From contig NZ_MTLG01000094.1 in NCBI RefSeq assembly GCF_002192695.1, forward strand, positions 25,474-89,473: DNA of 64,000 bases, in the 5' to 3' direction. The translations under genes were made by a program, and so were the position numbers. Position 1 is the first letter of the stretch. Every line of letters starts with the position of its first letter. The notes beneath the pieces were generated by a model that worked only from the letters and a program-made list of their open reading frames with translations, searched no databases and had not been told where the DNA came from. Of this stretch, positions 47,034-56,222 are shown one piece after another. Source of the stretch: Achromobacter xylosoxidans. GTDB lineage: Bacteria; Pseudomonadota; Gammaproteobacteria; Burkholderiales; Burkholderiaceae_B.

Positions 47034-47151
47034 GGTCGGCCGCGCCGCTCGCCCGTTTTGCTTTCACCCGGTTGCCTGCGCGCGCCAGGATTCCGACCTT
47101 CACCGAGAACGCTCCGTCCGGGGCGTTTTCTACTTTTGTTTGGGAAACGAC

Positions 47152-47628
47152 ATGTCTGCCATTCCTTTGACCGTGCGCGGGGCCGAGCGCTTGCAAGAAG
47201 AGCTCCAGCGGCTGAAAACCGTGGAACGTCCTGCCGTTATCAACGCGATCGCTGAAGCGCGTGCGCAGGGTGATCTGTCGGAAAATGCCGAGTACGATGC
47301 TGCTCGCGAGCGCCAAGGCTTTATCGAGGGCCGGATTGCCGAGCTTGAAGGCACGCTTTCCAATGCCCATCTGATCGATCCTACCGCCCTGGATGCCGAA
47401 GGGCGCGCCGTGTTTGGCGCCACCGTCGACATCGAGGACCTGGATTCGGGCGATCGTGTGACGTACCAAATCGTCGGCGACGTTGAAGCCGACATCAAGT
47501 CGAACCTGATTTCCGTGTCCAGCCCGGTGGCGCGCGCGTTGATCGGCAAGAGCGAAGGCGATGTGGTCGAGGTCAAGGCCCCGGCAGGCGTTCGCGAGTA
47601 TGAAGTCCTGGGCGTGCGCTACATCTGA
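47152..47628 (+). CDS. greA: Transcription elongation factor GreA
   Basis: GreA enters the RNA polymerase secondary channel and rescues backtracked complexes by RNA cleavage. The 158-residue protein has the N-terminal coiled coil with the acidic tip ([18 protein letters not shown]) and the globular C-terminal domain ([29 protein letters not shown]). The ATG at 47152 gives the usual [18 protein letters not shown] start with GGGAAA five bases upstream; 40 upstream in-frame residues do not fit. It heads the group greA, yhbY (opposite strand), rlmE, ftsH, folP, glmM known from many proteobacteria. Confidence 0.96.
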   Translation: MSAIPLTVRGAERLQEELQRLKTVERPAVINAIAEARAQGDLSENAEYDAARERQGFIEGRIAELEGTLSNAHLIDPTALDAEGRAVFGATVDIEDLDSGDRVTYQIVGDVEADIKSNLISVSSPVARALIGKSEGDVVEVKAPAGVREYEVLGVRYI

Positions 47629-47724
47629 CGCCAACAGTAGTAAGCTGGAAACTGTCAAAACACCATAGTCCGAACAGTGCGTTCGACTGAATTCCGCGGT
47701 TTAATGCGGATCGCTATGGTGGAC

Positions 47725-47748
47725 CGGGCGCGTAAAGCGCCCGTTTTT
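47725..47748 (+). terminator. Intrinsic terminator of greA
   Basis: A 7-bp GC stem (47725-47731 with 47737-47743), GTAAA loop and five T lie about 100 bp after the greA stop and just before the convergent yhbY end. Confidence 0.85.
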
Positions 47749-47759
47749 GTGCCTGGCGC

Positions 47760-48359
47760 TTACCTTTTCGACGACTTGCGGCTGGTGCCGCTGCGTGCTC
47801 CGGCCCGCAGGCTGAGCGCGCTGCCAGCGCGGCGGGGAATGCCGTGACCGCTGGCGGTGGTCTTCCTGGTGCCGGGACGCATGGGTTTGCCGTTCTTGTT
47901 GAGCTGGTCCTGGGGCACGAAGCGCGTCTTCGGCTTGGGCTCTTCGGATTCGCTGCGGCGCGGACGCTTGGCCAGGGTCTTGCCTTCGGCGGCCAGCTTC
48001 TTGGGCGTGTGCGGCTCGGAGGCGCGGCGCTTGGCGGGGCGTTCGGGTTCCATGGCGGCCAGCGCGGCGGGCTTGATATTGCCGGCCAGCGGGCGGAACA
48101 GGATCAGCGTCTTTCCCAGGTGGTGCACCGGGGCGCAGGAAAGCGTGTCGCAGATGGTCGACAGCATTGCGTCGCGGGCCTCGCGGTCGTCGCCGCCGGC
48201 GCGCACCTTGATGAGGCCATGCGAAGTCAGTGCCAGGTCGATTTCCTTGAGCACGGCTTCGGTCAGGCCATTGTCGCCAATCAGGACGACGGGGCGCAAA
48301 GGGTGAGCGGCGGACCGAAGGTCGCTGCGCTCACGAGAGGTAAGTTCTAATATAGGCAT
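47760..48359 (-). CDS. yhbY: YhbY family (CRS1/YhbY) RNA-binding protein with long basic tail
   Basis: The N-terminal 95 residues are a YhbY/CRM domain, which binds pre-50S ribosomal [38 protein letters not shown] with the loop residues GxxG in IGDNGL, ending [10 protein letters not shown]. The protein continues for about 100 residues of Lys/Arg/Pro-rich, apparently disordered sequence (for example [17 protein letters not shown]), whereas E. coli YhbY stops at 97. I chose the ATG at 48359, the known [15 protein letters not shown] start; a much longer antisense frame is a shadow. It is divergent from rlmE across only 18 bp, the usual arrangement. Confidence 0.92.
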   Translation of the reverse strand: MPILELTSRERSDLRSAAHPLRPVVLIGDNGLTEAVLKEIDLALTSHGLIKVRAGGDDREARDAMLSTICDTLSCAPVHHLGKTLILFRPLAGNIKPAALAAMEPERPAKRRASEPHTPKKLAAEGKTLAKRPRRSESEEPKPKTRFVPQDQLNKNGKPMRPGTRKTTASGHGIPRRAGSALSLRAGARSGTSRKSSKR

Positions 48360-48377
48360 GCGTGGAATTGTACGGTA

Positions 48378-49010
48378 ATGGCCAAGAATAAATTCTCTAA
48401 AGACTGGATTCACCAGCACATCAACGATCCCTATGTGAAGCTGGCGCAACAGAAGGGCTACAGAGCCCGCGCCGCTTTCAAGCTGATCGAGATCCTGGAC
48501 ACCGAGAAGCTGATGCGCCGGGGCGACCTGGTGGTCGACCTGGGCTCGGCGCCCGGCAGCTGGTCCCAAGTGGCGCGCGAGCGCCTGGCGGGGCCGGGCG
48601 GGATCGTGGACGGACGCATCATCGCGCTCGACCTGCTCCCCATGGAGCCCGTGGCGGGCGTCGAGTTCATCCAGGGTGACTTCCGCGATGATGACGTTTT
48701 GAAACAACTGGAAGACATGGTCGGATCGCGCGCGGTGGATCTTGTTATTTCCGACATGGCCCCCAACTTGTCTGGGGTGGGTATTGCCGACTCCGCGCGC
48801 ATCCAGCATGTGTGCGAGCTGGCGATGGAATTCTCCTGCGCCCACCTCAAGCCCAACGGGGTGCTGATCGTCAAGGCTTTCCACGGCAGCGGCTTTTCGC
48901 AGATCGTGGAGTCCTTCAAGCAGCGCTTCAAGCGGGTGGTCGAACGCAAGCCGAAGGCATCGCGGGACAAATCCTCCGAAACCTTTCTGGTTGCGCGCGA
49001 TCTGAAGTAG
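48378..49010 (+). CDS. rlmE: 23S rRNA (uridine-2'-O) methyltransferase RlmE
   Basis: RlmE (FtsJ/RrmJ) methylates U2552 of 23S rRNA late in 50S assembly. The 210-residue protein has the SAM-binding motif [13 protein letters not shown] at about 54-66, the catalytic tetrad positions in [11 protein letters not shown] (Lys), [11 protein letters not shown] (Asp) and VKAFHGSGF (Lys), and a conserved C-terminus ([20 protein letters not shown]). Length and order are standard. It starts 18 bp from yhbY on the other strand and precedes ftsH by 214 bp. Confidence 0.97.
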   Translation: MAKNKFSKDWIHQHINDPYVKLAQQKGYRARAAFKLIEILDTEKLMRRGDLVVDLGSAPGSWSQVARERLAGPGGIVDGRIIALDLLPMEPVAGVEFIQGDFRDDDVLKQLEDMVGSRAVDLVISDMAPNLSGVGIADSARIQHVCELAMEFSCAHLKPNGVLIVKAFHGSGFSQIVESFKQRFKRVVERKPKASRDKSSETFLVARDLK

Positions 49011-49152
49011 CCCGGGTCCGGGGCGCGCCGCCTCGGACTCGAAAAACTCACAGCCTGCCGGAACAACGACCAGAAAATTCGCGAATCAGACAAAACCTAG
49101 AGCGGCTCAGCCATCCCGGGACGCAATCCGGTCTGACAGGGTAGAATGAGCT

Positions 49153-49179
49153 ATTGACATACTTGTGACTGTGCCATAT
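49153..49179 (+). promoter_or_regulatory. Candidate heat-shock (sigma-32-like) promoter of ftsH
   Basis: ATTGACA (49153-49159) and TGCCATAT (49172-49179), 12 bases apart, resemble the RpoH pattern CTTGAA-N11-16-CCCCATNT in part. The same TTGACA also fits a sigma-70 -35. It lies about 46 bp before the ftsH TTG. Match is partial. Confidence 0.3.
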
Positions 49180-49224
49180 GCGGGTGCACGGTCGCCGGTC
49201 GGAATCGAAAGCAGGAGATCGACC

Positions 49225-51111
<1,887 letters not shown>

Positions 51112-51129
51112 GGCTGCTCATCCTGAGTT

Positions 51130-51975
51130 ATGGCAAATAACTTCCTTTGCGGGCGCTTCGAGTTTGATCTCGAGCGCCCGCTTGTCATGGGTATCGTCAA
51201 TGTCACGCCGGATTCGTTTTCCGACGGCGGCCAGCACGACGATACGGATTCCGCGGTGGCGCATGCGCGCCAACTGATTGCCGAAGGCGCCCAGATCCTG
51301 GACCTGGGCGGCGAGTCCACGCGTCCCGGGGCCGATCCGGTGTCGGTGGCCGACGAACTGGCCCGGCTGCTGCCGGTGGTGGAGGCGCTGCGCGATTGCG
51401 GCGTGCCGCTGTCCATCGACACCTTCAAGCCGGAAGTCATGCGCGCCGTGCTGGACGCCGGCGCGGACATGATCAACGACATCTATGGCTTCAGGCAGCC
51501 CGGCGCCGTCGAGGCGGTGGCGCATTCGCGCTGCGGGCTGTGCGTGATGCACATGAAGGGCGAGCCCCGCACCATGCAGGCCGCTCCGCCCGAGTACACC
51601 GACCTGATCGGTGAAATCGGGCTCTTCCTGGGGGCTCGCGCGCACAAGCTGCGCGCGGCCTGGATCGATCCTCGCCGCATCGTGCTGGACCCGGGCTTCG
51701 GCTTCGGCAAGACGGGCGACCAGAATTTCCAACTGCTGCGCCGGCTGTCCAGCCTGCGCAGCGCCGGCTATCCATTGCTGATCGGCCTGTCGCGCAAAAC
51801 CATGATAGGCCAGGCAACCGGCCGGCCCGTGGGCGACAGGTTGCCCGGCAGCATCGCCGCGGCGCTCGCCTGTGTGGCGCGTGGCGCTTCCATCGTGCGG
51901 GTGCACGATGTGGCCGCCACCGTCGACGCGCTCAAGGTATGGCACGCGGCAGAACAAGGAGCAATCAGTACATGA
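51130..51975 (+). CDS. folP: Dihydropteroate synthase
   Basis: FolP joins p-aminobenzoate to the pterin diphosphate in folate synthesis and is the sulfonamide target. The 281-residue protein carries the two signatures: [19 protein letters not shown] near residue 18 and [17 protein letters not shown] near 55. The SRKTMIG motif near the C-terminus and FRQPGAVEA are also typical. It overlaps the glmM start by ATGA, so translation is coupled, and it follows ftsH by 18 bp in the conserved ftsH-folP-glmM order. Confidence 0.97.
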   Translation: MANNFLCGRFEFDLERPLVMGIVNVTPDSFSDGGQHDDTDSAVAHARQLIAEGAQILDLGGESTRPGADPVSVADELARLLPVVEALRDCGVPLSIDTFKPEVMRAVLDAGADMINDIYGFRQPGAVEAVAHSRCGLCVMHMKGEPRTMQAAPPEYTDLIGEIGLFLGARAHKLRAAWIDPRRIVLDPGFGFGKTGDQNFQLLRRLSSLRSAGYPLLIGLSRKTMIGQATGRPVGDRLPGSIAAALACVARGASIVRVHDVAATVDALKVWHAAEQGAIST

Positions 51976-53315
51976 TTCGACGCAAATATTTCGGTACCGA
52001 TGGTGTCCGCGGCGAAGTCGGCGGTCCGGTGATCAACGCCGAATTTGCCCTGCGCCTGGGTTACGCGGCCGGCCGCGTGCTGGCGCGCGAGCACGCCGTG
52101 CGCGGCGGCAGCCGTCCGCAGGTCGTGATCGGCAAGGACACACGGATTTCCGGCTACATGCTGGAATCCGCGCTGGAAGCCGGCCTGTCGGCTGCCGGCA
52201 TCGACGTGCTGCTGGCCGGTCCGATTCCGACGCCGGCGGTGGCCTACCTGACCCGGGCGCTGCGCCTGGTGGCGGGCATTGTCATCAGCGCTTCGCATAA
52301 TCCGTACCAGGACAACGGCATCAAGTTCTTCTCGGCGCAGGGCATGAAGCTGCCCGACGAGATCGAGGCCAGCATCGAAGCCGCCCTGGACGAGCCGCTG
52401 GGCTGCGTCGCCTCGGAAGCGCTGGGGCGCGCGCGCCGCATGGGCGACGCGCAGGGCCGCTACATCGAATTCTGCAAGAGCACCTTCCCCAACGATCTGG
52501 ACCTGAACGGCATGACGATCGTGGTCGACGCCGCCCACGGCGCCGCCTACAACATCGCGCCCCATGTGTTCCGCGAGCTGGGCGCCGAAGTGCATGCCAT
52601 CGGCGTCAATCCGGACGGCTTCAACATCAACAAGGGCGTGGGCGCGCTGCATCCCGAGCTGCTGGCCCAGGAAGTGAGCGCCCGCGGCGCCCAGCTGGGC
52701 ATCGCGCTGGACGGCGACGCCGACCGCCTGCAGATGGTGGACGGCGAGGGCCGGATCTACAACGGCGACGAACTCATGTACGCCATCGTCCGCGAACGCA
52801 TGCAGCGCGGCAAGGTGGACGGCGTGGTGGGCACGCTGATGACCAACTTCGGCTTCGAGCGTGAAATGCAGCGCCTGGGCGTGGGCTTTGAGCGCGCGAA
52901 CGTGGGCGACCGCTACGTGCTGGAGCAGATGCAGGCGCGCGGCTGGCTGTACGGCGGCGAAAGCTCCGGCCACCTGCTGTGCCTGGACTGCCATTCGACA
53001 GGCGACGGCATCGTTGCCGCGCTGCAGGTCCTGACCGCGCTGCGTCGTAATTCGGTCGGGCTGGCGGAGTGGCTGAGCGATCTGCGCATGTATCCGCAGA
53101 AGATGATCAACGTGCCGCTGGCCCCCGGCCAGGACTGGAAGACGCACGCAGGCCTGAGCGCCGCGCGCAAGGCGGTCGAAGCCGAGCTCGACGGCCGCGG
53201 CCGAATCCTGATCCGCGCCTCGGGCACCGAGCCGAAGCTGCGCCTGATGGTCGAGGCCGAAGATGAAGCGCTCGCCGTATCCTGCGCCGAGAAGCTTGCG
53301 GCCAGCCTGGGGTAA
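51972..53315 (+). CDS. glmM: Phosphoglucosamine mutase
   Basis: GlmM converts glucosamine-6-phosphate to glucosamine-1-phosphate for cell-wall and LPS sugar synthesis. The 447-residue protein opens [15 protein letters not shown], has the active phosphoserine at Ser108 in [16 protein letters not shown], the metal-binding loop [16 protein letters not shown], the sugar-binding [10 protein letters not shown], and the C-terminal phosphate-binding [18 protein letters not shown] 51972 overlaps the folP stop. A terminator follows 22 bp after its stop. Confidence 0.97.
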   Translation: MIRRKYFGTDGVRGEVGGPVINAEFALRLGYAAGRVLAREHAVRGGSRPQVVIGKDTRISGYMLESALEAGLSAAGIDVLLAGPIPTPAVAYLTRALRLVAGIVISASHNPYQDNGIKFFSAQGMKLPDEIEASIEAALDEPLGCVASEALGRARRMGDAQGRYIEFCKSTFPNDLDLNGMTIVVDAAHGAAYNIAPHVFRELGAEVHAIGVNPDGFNINKGVGALHPELLAQEVSARGAQLGIALDGDADRLQMVDGEGRIYNGDELMYAIVRERMQRGKVDGVVGTLMTNFGFEREMQRLGVGFERANVGDRYVLEQMQARGWLYGGESSGHLLCLDCHSTGDGIVAALQVLTALRRNSVGLAEWLSDLRMYPQKMINVPLAPGQDWKTHAGLSAARKAVEAELDGRGRILIRASGTEPKLRLMVEAEDEALAVSCAEKLAASLG

Positions 53316-53336
53316 ACGACGGCGTCCGATTGCGAG

Positions 53337-53371
53337 CAAGGCCACCCGGCGCGTGACGGGTGGCCTTGTTT
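53337..53371 (+). terminator. Intrinsic terminator of the ftsH-folP-glmM genes
   Basis: An 11-bp stem (53337-53347 with 53358-53368) with a 10-nt loop is followed by a T-rich stretch (TTTGTTC). Confidence 0.85.
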
Positions 53372-53526
53372 GTTCAAGGGTTGTATAGATTTGTAAAGTT
53401 TTGTCGATTTGGGCGGAGGATTGATTTATTCGCTCCAGACTAAACTTCATAGTCACGTAACATATTGGTCAAGTCTTTGACATACAGGGCGTCCACACTG
53501 GCTGGACTCTCTAGGAGCTTCGCGCA

Positions 53527-54333
53527 ATGCTGGAATTAGCACGCATCAATCCGAGCCGTAATGCCGCAGAACCTTGGACCGGCGCCGCCGCCAAGGTGCT
53601 GGTGGTGGGCTTGGCGCGCACCGCTGAAGAAATCGAGCAGATTCAACGCCTGCGCTATGACGTCTTCACCGAGGACATGGGCGCGGTGTTTCCCGACGCC
53701 CAGGATGGCATCGAGCATGACCGCTTCGATCCGTTCTGCGAACACCTGATGGTCCGAGAGCTGGATACGGGCCGCGTGGTCGGCACCTACCGCATCCTGA
53801 CGCCGGAAAAGGCGCGGGAGGCCGGCGGTTATTACTCGCAGTCAGAGTTCGACCTGTCCGGGCTGGGCTCGATCCAGGACGAACTGGTCGAAGTCGGCCG
53901 CTCCTGCACCCACGCCGACTACCGCGGCGGCGGCGTCATCATGCTGCTGTGGTCGGGCCTGGCCGAATACCTGCGCCGCGGCGGCTATCAGTACGTGCTG
54001 GGCTGCGCCAGCGTCAGCCTGCGCGACGACGGCGTCACCGCCGCCGAAGTGTGGCGCACCATTTCCAAGCAACTGCCGCAGGGCGACGAACCGCGCGTGA
54101 CGCCGTTGCACCGCTACCCGGTGGAAAAGCTCAACAGCACTTTGCCGGCGCGCGTGCCGCCGCTGATCAAGGGCTATCTGAAGCTGGGCGCCAAGGTCTG
54201 TGGCGAGCCCGCCTGGGATCCGGACTTCAATGCCGCGGATTTTCCGGTGCTGCTCAAGATGGACCGCATGGACGAGCGCTACCGCCGCCACTTCGGGCTG
54301 GACCAGCCCGCAACCGCCAACGCCCAGCGCTGA
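53527..54333 (+). CDS. olsB: OlsB-like ornithine N-acyltransferase (GNAT family)
   Basis: A 268-residue GNAT acyltransferase of the kind that transfers a 3-hydroxyacyl chain from acyl carrier protein to ornithine, the first step of ornithine lipid synthesis. Matching features are the N-terminal IQRLRYDVFTEDMGAVFPDAQDGIEHDRFDPFCEHLMV, the GTYRILTPEKAREAGGYYSQSEFDL stretch, VEVGRSCTHADYRGGGVIMLLWSGLAEYL with the cofactor loop, and the C-terminal PPLIKGYLKLGAKVCGEPAWDPDFNAADFPVLLKM. A ribosome site (AGGAG, nine bases before ATG) fits. No olsA-like acyltransferase is adjacent. Other members of this fold make N-acyl amino acids, so specificity is inferred. Confidence 0.82.
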   Translation: MLELARINPSRNAAEPWTGAAAKVLVVGLARTAEEIEQIQRLRYDVFTEDMGAVFPDAQDGIEHDRFDPFCEHLMVRELDTGRVVGTYRILTPEKAREAGGYYSQSEFDLSGLGSIQDELVEVGRSCTHADYRGGGVIMLLWSGLAEYLRRGGYQYVLGCASVSLRDDGVTAAEVWRTISKQLPQGDEPRVTPLHRYPVEKLNSTLPARVPPLIKGYLKLGAKVCGEPAWDPDFNAADFPVLLKMDRMDERYRRHFGLDQPATANAQR

Positions 54334-54340
54334 GGCCATC

Positions 54341-54451
54341 ATGCGCCGCCTGCTCCGCCGCATGAAGATCAGACTGATACGGCGGGCCACCAGGCCTTTG
54401 CGCATGGAGCTCAAGCGGCTGGATCGCGAAACCGATCTGTCGCCGTTCTAG
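54341..54451 (+). CDS. Small Arg-rich protein (36 aa, hypothetical)
   Basis: A 36-residue, strongly basic frame starting seven bases after the olsB stop, with GAGG six bases before its ATG. It opens RRLLRRMKIRLIRRATRPLR and ends DRETDLSPF. It has no domain I recognise. The spacing and ribosome site support translation from the olsB transcript; chance in GC-rich DNA remains possible. Confidence 0.35.
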   Translation: MRRLLRRMKIRLIRRATRPLRMELKRLDRETDLSPF

Positions 54452-54482
54452 CACGCCGGCCCGGCTGCGCGGTGCTGGAATA

Positions 54483-54504
54483 GGGCGGCGCGAGCGCGCC
54501 GCCC
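54483..54504. terminator. GC stem-loop between olsB and ppx
   Basis: A 9-bp GC stem (54483-54491 with 54496-54504) lies between the convergent genes, 10 bp past the ppx stop. There is no clear T-tract, so strength is uncertain. Confidence 0.5.
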
Positions 54505-54514
54505 GGCTGGTTCC

Positions 54515-56002
54515 TCAGAACTCCAGCAGTTCGAACGAAAAACCTACCTTGTTCCACTCGGCTTCTTCCGCGCGCAGCGTGAAGTCGCTCAGGGGATGCT
54601 GCGCCAGCCATTCGCGGTTGACCCGCACCACGATGGAGTTGTCGCGCACCGACGCCGTCAGCGGCAACGGCTCGATCTCGTTGCGGCGGCGGAACAACAG
54701 CACCGCCAGGCGCAGGCTGAGGATGGCCTTCCATTGCGCGCGCGACCGCACCAGCGGTTCCAGCTTGGTCAGCTTGCCCTGGTGGCCGAGCGCCAGCAGC
54801 GCCAGCAGCTGCTGGTCGGCGCGCGAGAAGCCCGGCATGTCGGCGTTTTCCAGCACGTAGGCGGTGTGCTTGTGGTACGCGTTGTGGGCGATGGACAGGC
54901 CCACTTCGTGCAGGTCGGCAGCCCAGCCCAGCGCGGGGCGCAGCTCGGCGCGTTCCGGGCCGTCCGGGAACATCGTGTCGAACAGGGTCAGCGCGGCGTG
55001 GTGCACGCGGCGCGCCTGGTTGACGTCGACGTGGTAGCGCTTCATGAACTGGCGCACCGATTCGTCGCGTTTGTCATGTTCGTCGTCGCGGCCCAGCAGG
55101 TCGTACAGCACGCCCAGGCGCAAGGCGCCGTCGCCGGTGTGCATGACGTCGATGCCCAGTTCATCGAACAGGGCGCTCATGATGGCCAGGCCACCCGGCA
55201 GCACGTCCGAGCGTTCGATCTTGATGCCTGGGAGCTCGGACGGAATCACGCGGCCCGAGCGGATGATGCGGTCCTTCAGCTTGTTCAGGCCGGCGCGCGT
55301 GATGCCGCGGTCCGAGAAGCGGCATTCGGTCAGGATGGCGAACAGCGCCTTGGCCGTGCCGGAAGAGCCGTAGGCTTCCTTCCAGCCCATCTTGCGGTAC
55401 TGCTTGGCGATGACTTCGATTTCGCGGCGGGCGGCCAGTTCGGCCTGCTTCATCTGGTGCGCGTCGACCACGCCGTCCGAGAAGAACTGGCGGCTGTAGC
55501 TGACGCAGCCCATGTAAAGCGAGGACATCAGGCCGGGTTCGTGGCCCTTGCCGATGATGACTTCGGTGGAACCGCCGCCGATGTCGATGACCAGGCGCTT
55601 GTTGGGCGAGGGGGGCAGGGTGTGGACCACGCCGGAGAAGATCAGGCGGGCCTCTTCGCGGCCGGCGATGACTTCGATGGGAAAGCCCAGCGCGGCTTCG
55701 GCGCGCGGCAGGAAGTCGCGGGTGTTGCGGGCGACGCGGAAGGTGTTGGTGGCGACGGCGCGGACCCGGTTCGGGTGGAAGCTGCGCAGGCGGTCGCCGA
55801 AGCGCTCCAGCACGGCGATGGCTCTGTCGATGGCCTCGTCGCCCAGCCTTTTTTCAGAGTCCAGGCCGGCCGCGAGCCGGACGGTTTCCTTGAGGCGGTC
55901 GATCTGATAGATCTGGGGCGTACCGTCCTGTTGAACGATGCGTCCGATGGAGAGGCGGAAGCTGTTGGACCCGAGGTCCACCGCGGCCAGAAGTTGATCC
56001 AT
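54515..56002 (-). CDS. ppx: Exopolyphosphatase (Ppx/GppA family)
   Basis: A 495-residue Ppx/GppA phosphatase that removes phosphate from polyphosphate chains or pppGpp. The actin-like ATPase fold is shown by AAVDLGSNSFRLSIGRI at residues 6-22 and LVIDIGGGSTEVIIG near 140; the C-terminal half resembles an HD-type domain (VHHAALTLFDTMFP, LHEVGLSIAHNAYHKHTAYVLENADM). ATG 56002 is chosen because the conserved MDQLLAAVDLG start lies there. It is divergent from ppk1 across about 210 bp, pairing polyphosphate synthesis with breakdown, and a TATAAT lies 34 bp before its ATG. Confidence 0.93.
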   Translation of the reverse strand: MDQLLAAVDLGSNSFRLSIGRIVQQDGTPQIYQIDRLKETVRLAAGLDSEKRLGDEAIDRAIAVLERFGDRLRSFHPNRVRAVATNTFRVARNTRDFLPRAEAALGFPIEVIAGREEARLIFSGVVHTLPPSPNKRLVIDIGGGSTEVIIGKGHEPGLMSSLYMGCVSYSRQFFSDGVVDAHQMKQAELAARREIEVIAKQYRKMGWKEAYGSSGTAKALFAILTECRFSDRGITRAGLNKLKDRIIRSGRVIPSELPGIKIERSDVLPGGLAIMSALFDELGIDVMHTGDGALRLGVLYDLLGRDDEHDKRDESVRQFMKRYHVDVNQARRVHHAALTLFDTMFPDGPERAELRPALGWAADLHEVGLSIAHNAYHKHTAYVLENADMPGFSRADQQLLALLALGHQGKLTKLEPLVRSRAQWKAILSLRLAVLLFRRRNEIEPLPLTASVRDNSIVVRVNREWLAQHPLSDFTLRAEEAEWNKVGFSFELLEF

Positions 56003-56035
56003 GCGGCTCGTAAATATTGTCTGAGAGGTGGCCCG

Positions 56036-56058
56036 ATTATAGAGACCCCATGTGACAG
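56036..56058 (-). promoter_or_regulatory. ppx promoter with a PhoB half-site
   Basis: On the minus strand a perfect TATAAT (56036-56041) is preceded, ten bases earlier, by one CTGTCAC (56052-56058). That is the PhoB half-site at the usual distance from a -10, but the expected second half-site 11 bp further upstream is not there. Confidence 0.4.
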
Positions 56059-56158
56059 CGCCCCCGCGCACGTTTTTTTTCTTATAGAACAGGGGTTTGC
56101 GGCATCTGATCGGCCTGCTATGCGTCCCGGTTTTGGCGTACGCTACGTATTTGCTGCT

Positions 56159-56176
56159 GTGTCATGGAACCGTCAC
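56159..56176 (+). promoter_or_regulatory. PhoB box of ppk1
   Basis: GTGTCAT-GGAA-CCGTCAC matches the PhoB pattern CTGTCAT-N4-CTGTCAC at 6 of 7 in each half, with the correct 11-bp period. TAAAAC (56187-56192) follows after ten bases, the normal distance to a -10, and the ppk1 start is 31 bp beyond. I read this as direct PhoB activation. Confidence 0.75.
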
Positions 56177-56222
56177 TTTTTTGCAGTAAAACTCCACGCT
56201 CTCCCTACGTATGGAATCCGGT

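Noticed and set aside
53463..53483. Possible PhoB box before olsB (two half-like sites around GGTCAA and TTGACAT, 11 bp apart)
   Set aside because: Only about 4 of 7 and 5 of 7 positions match, and no -10 follows at ten bases. Ornithine-lipid genes are phosphate-controlled in some bacteria, but the evidence here is too weak.
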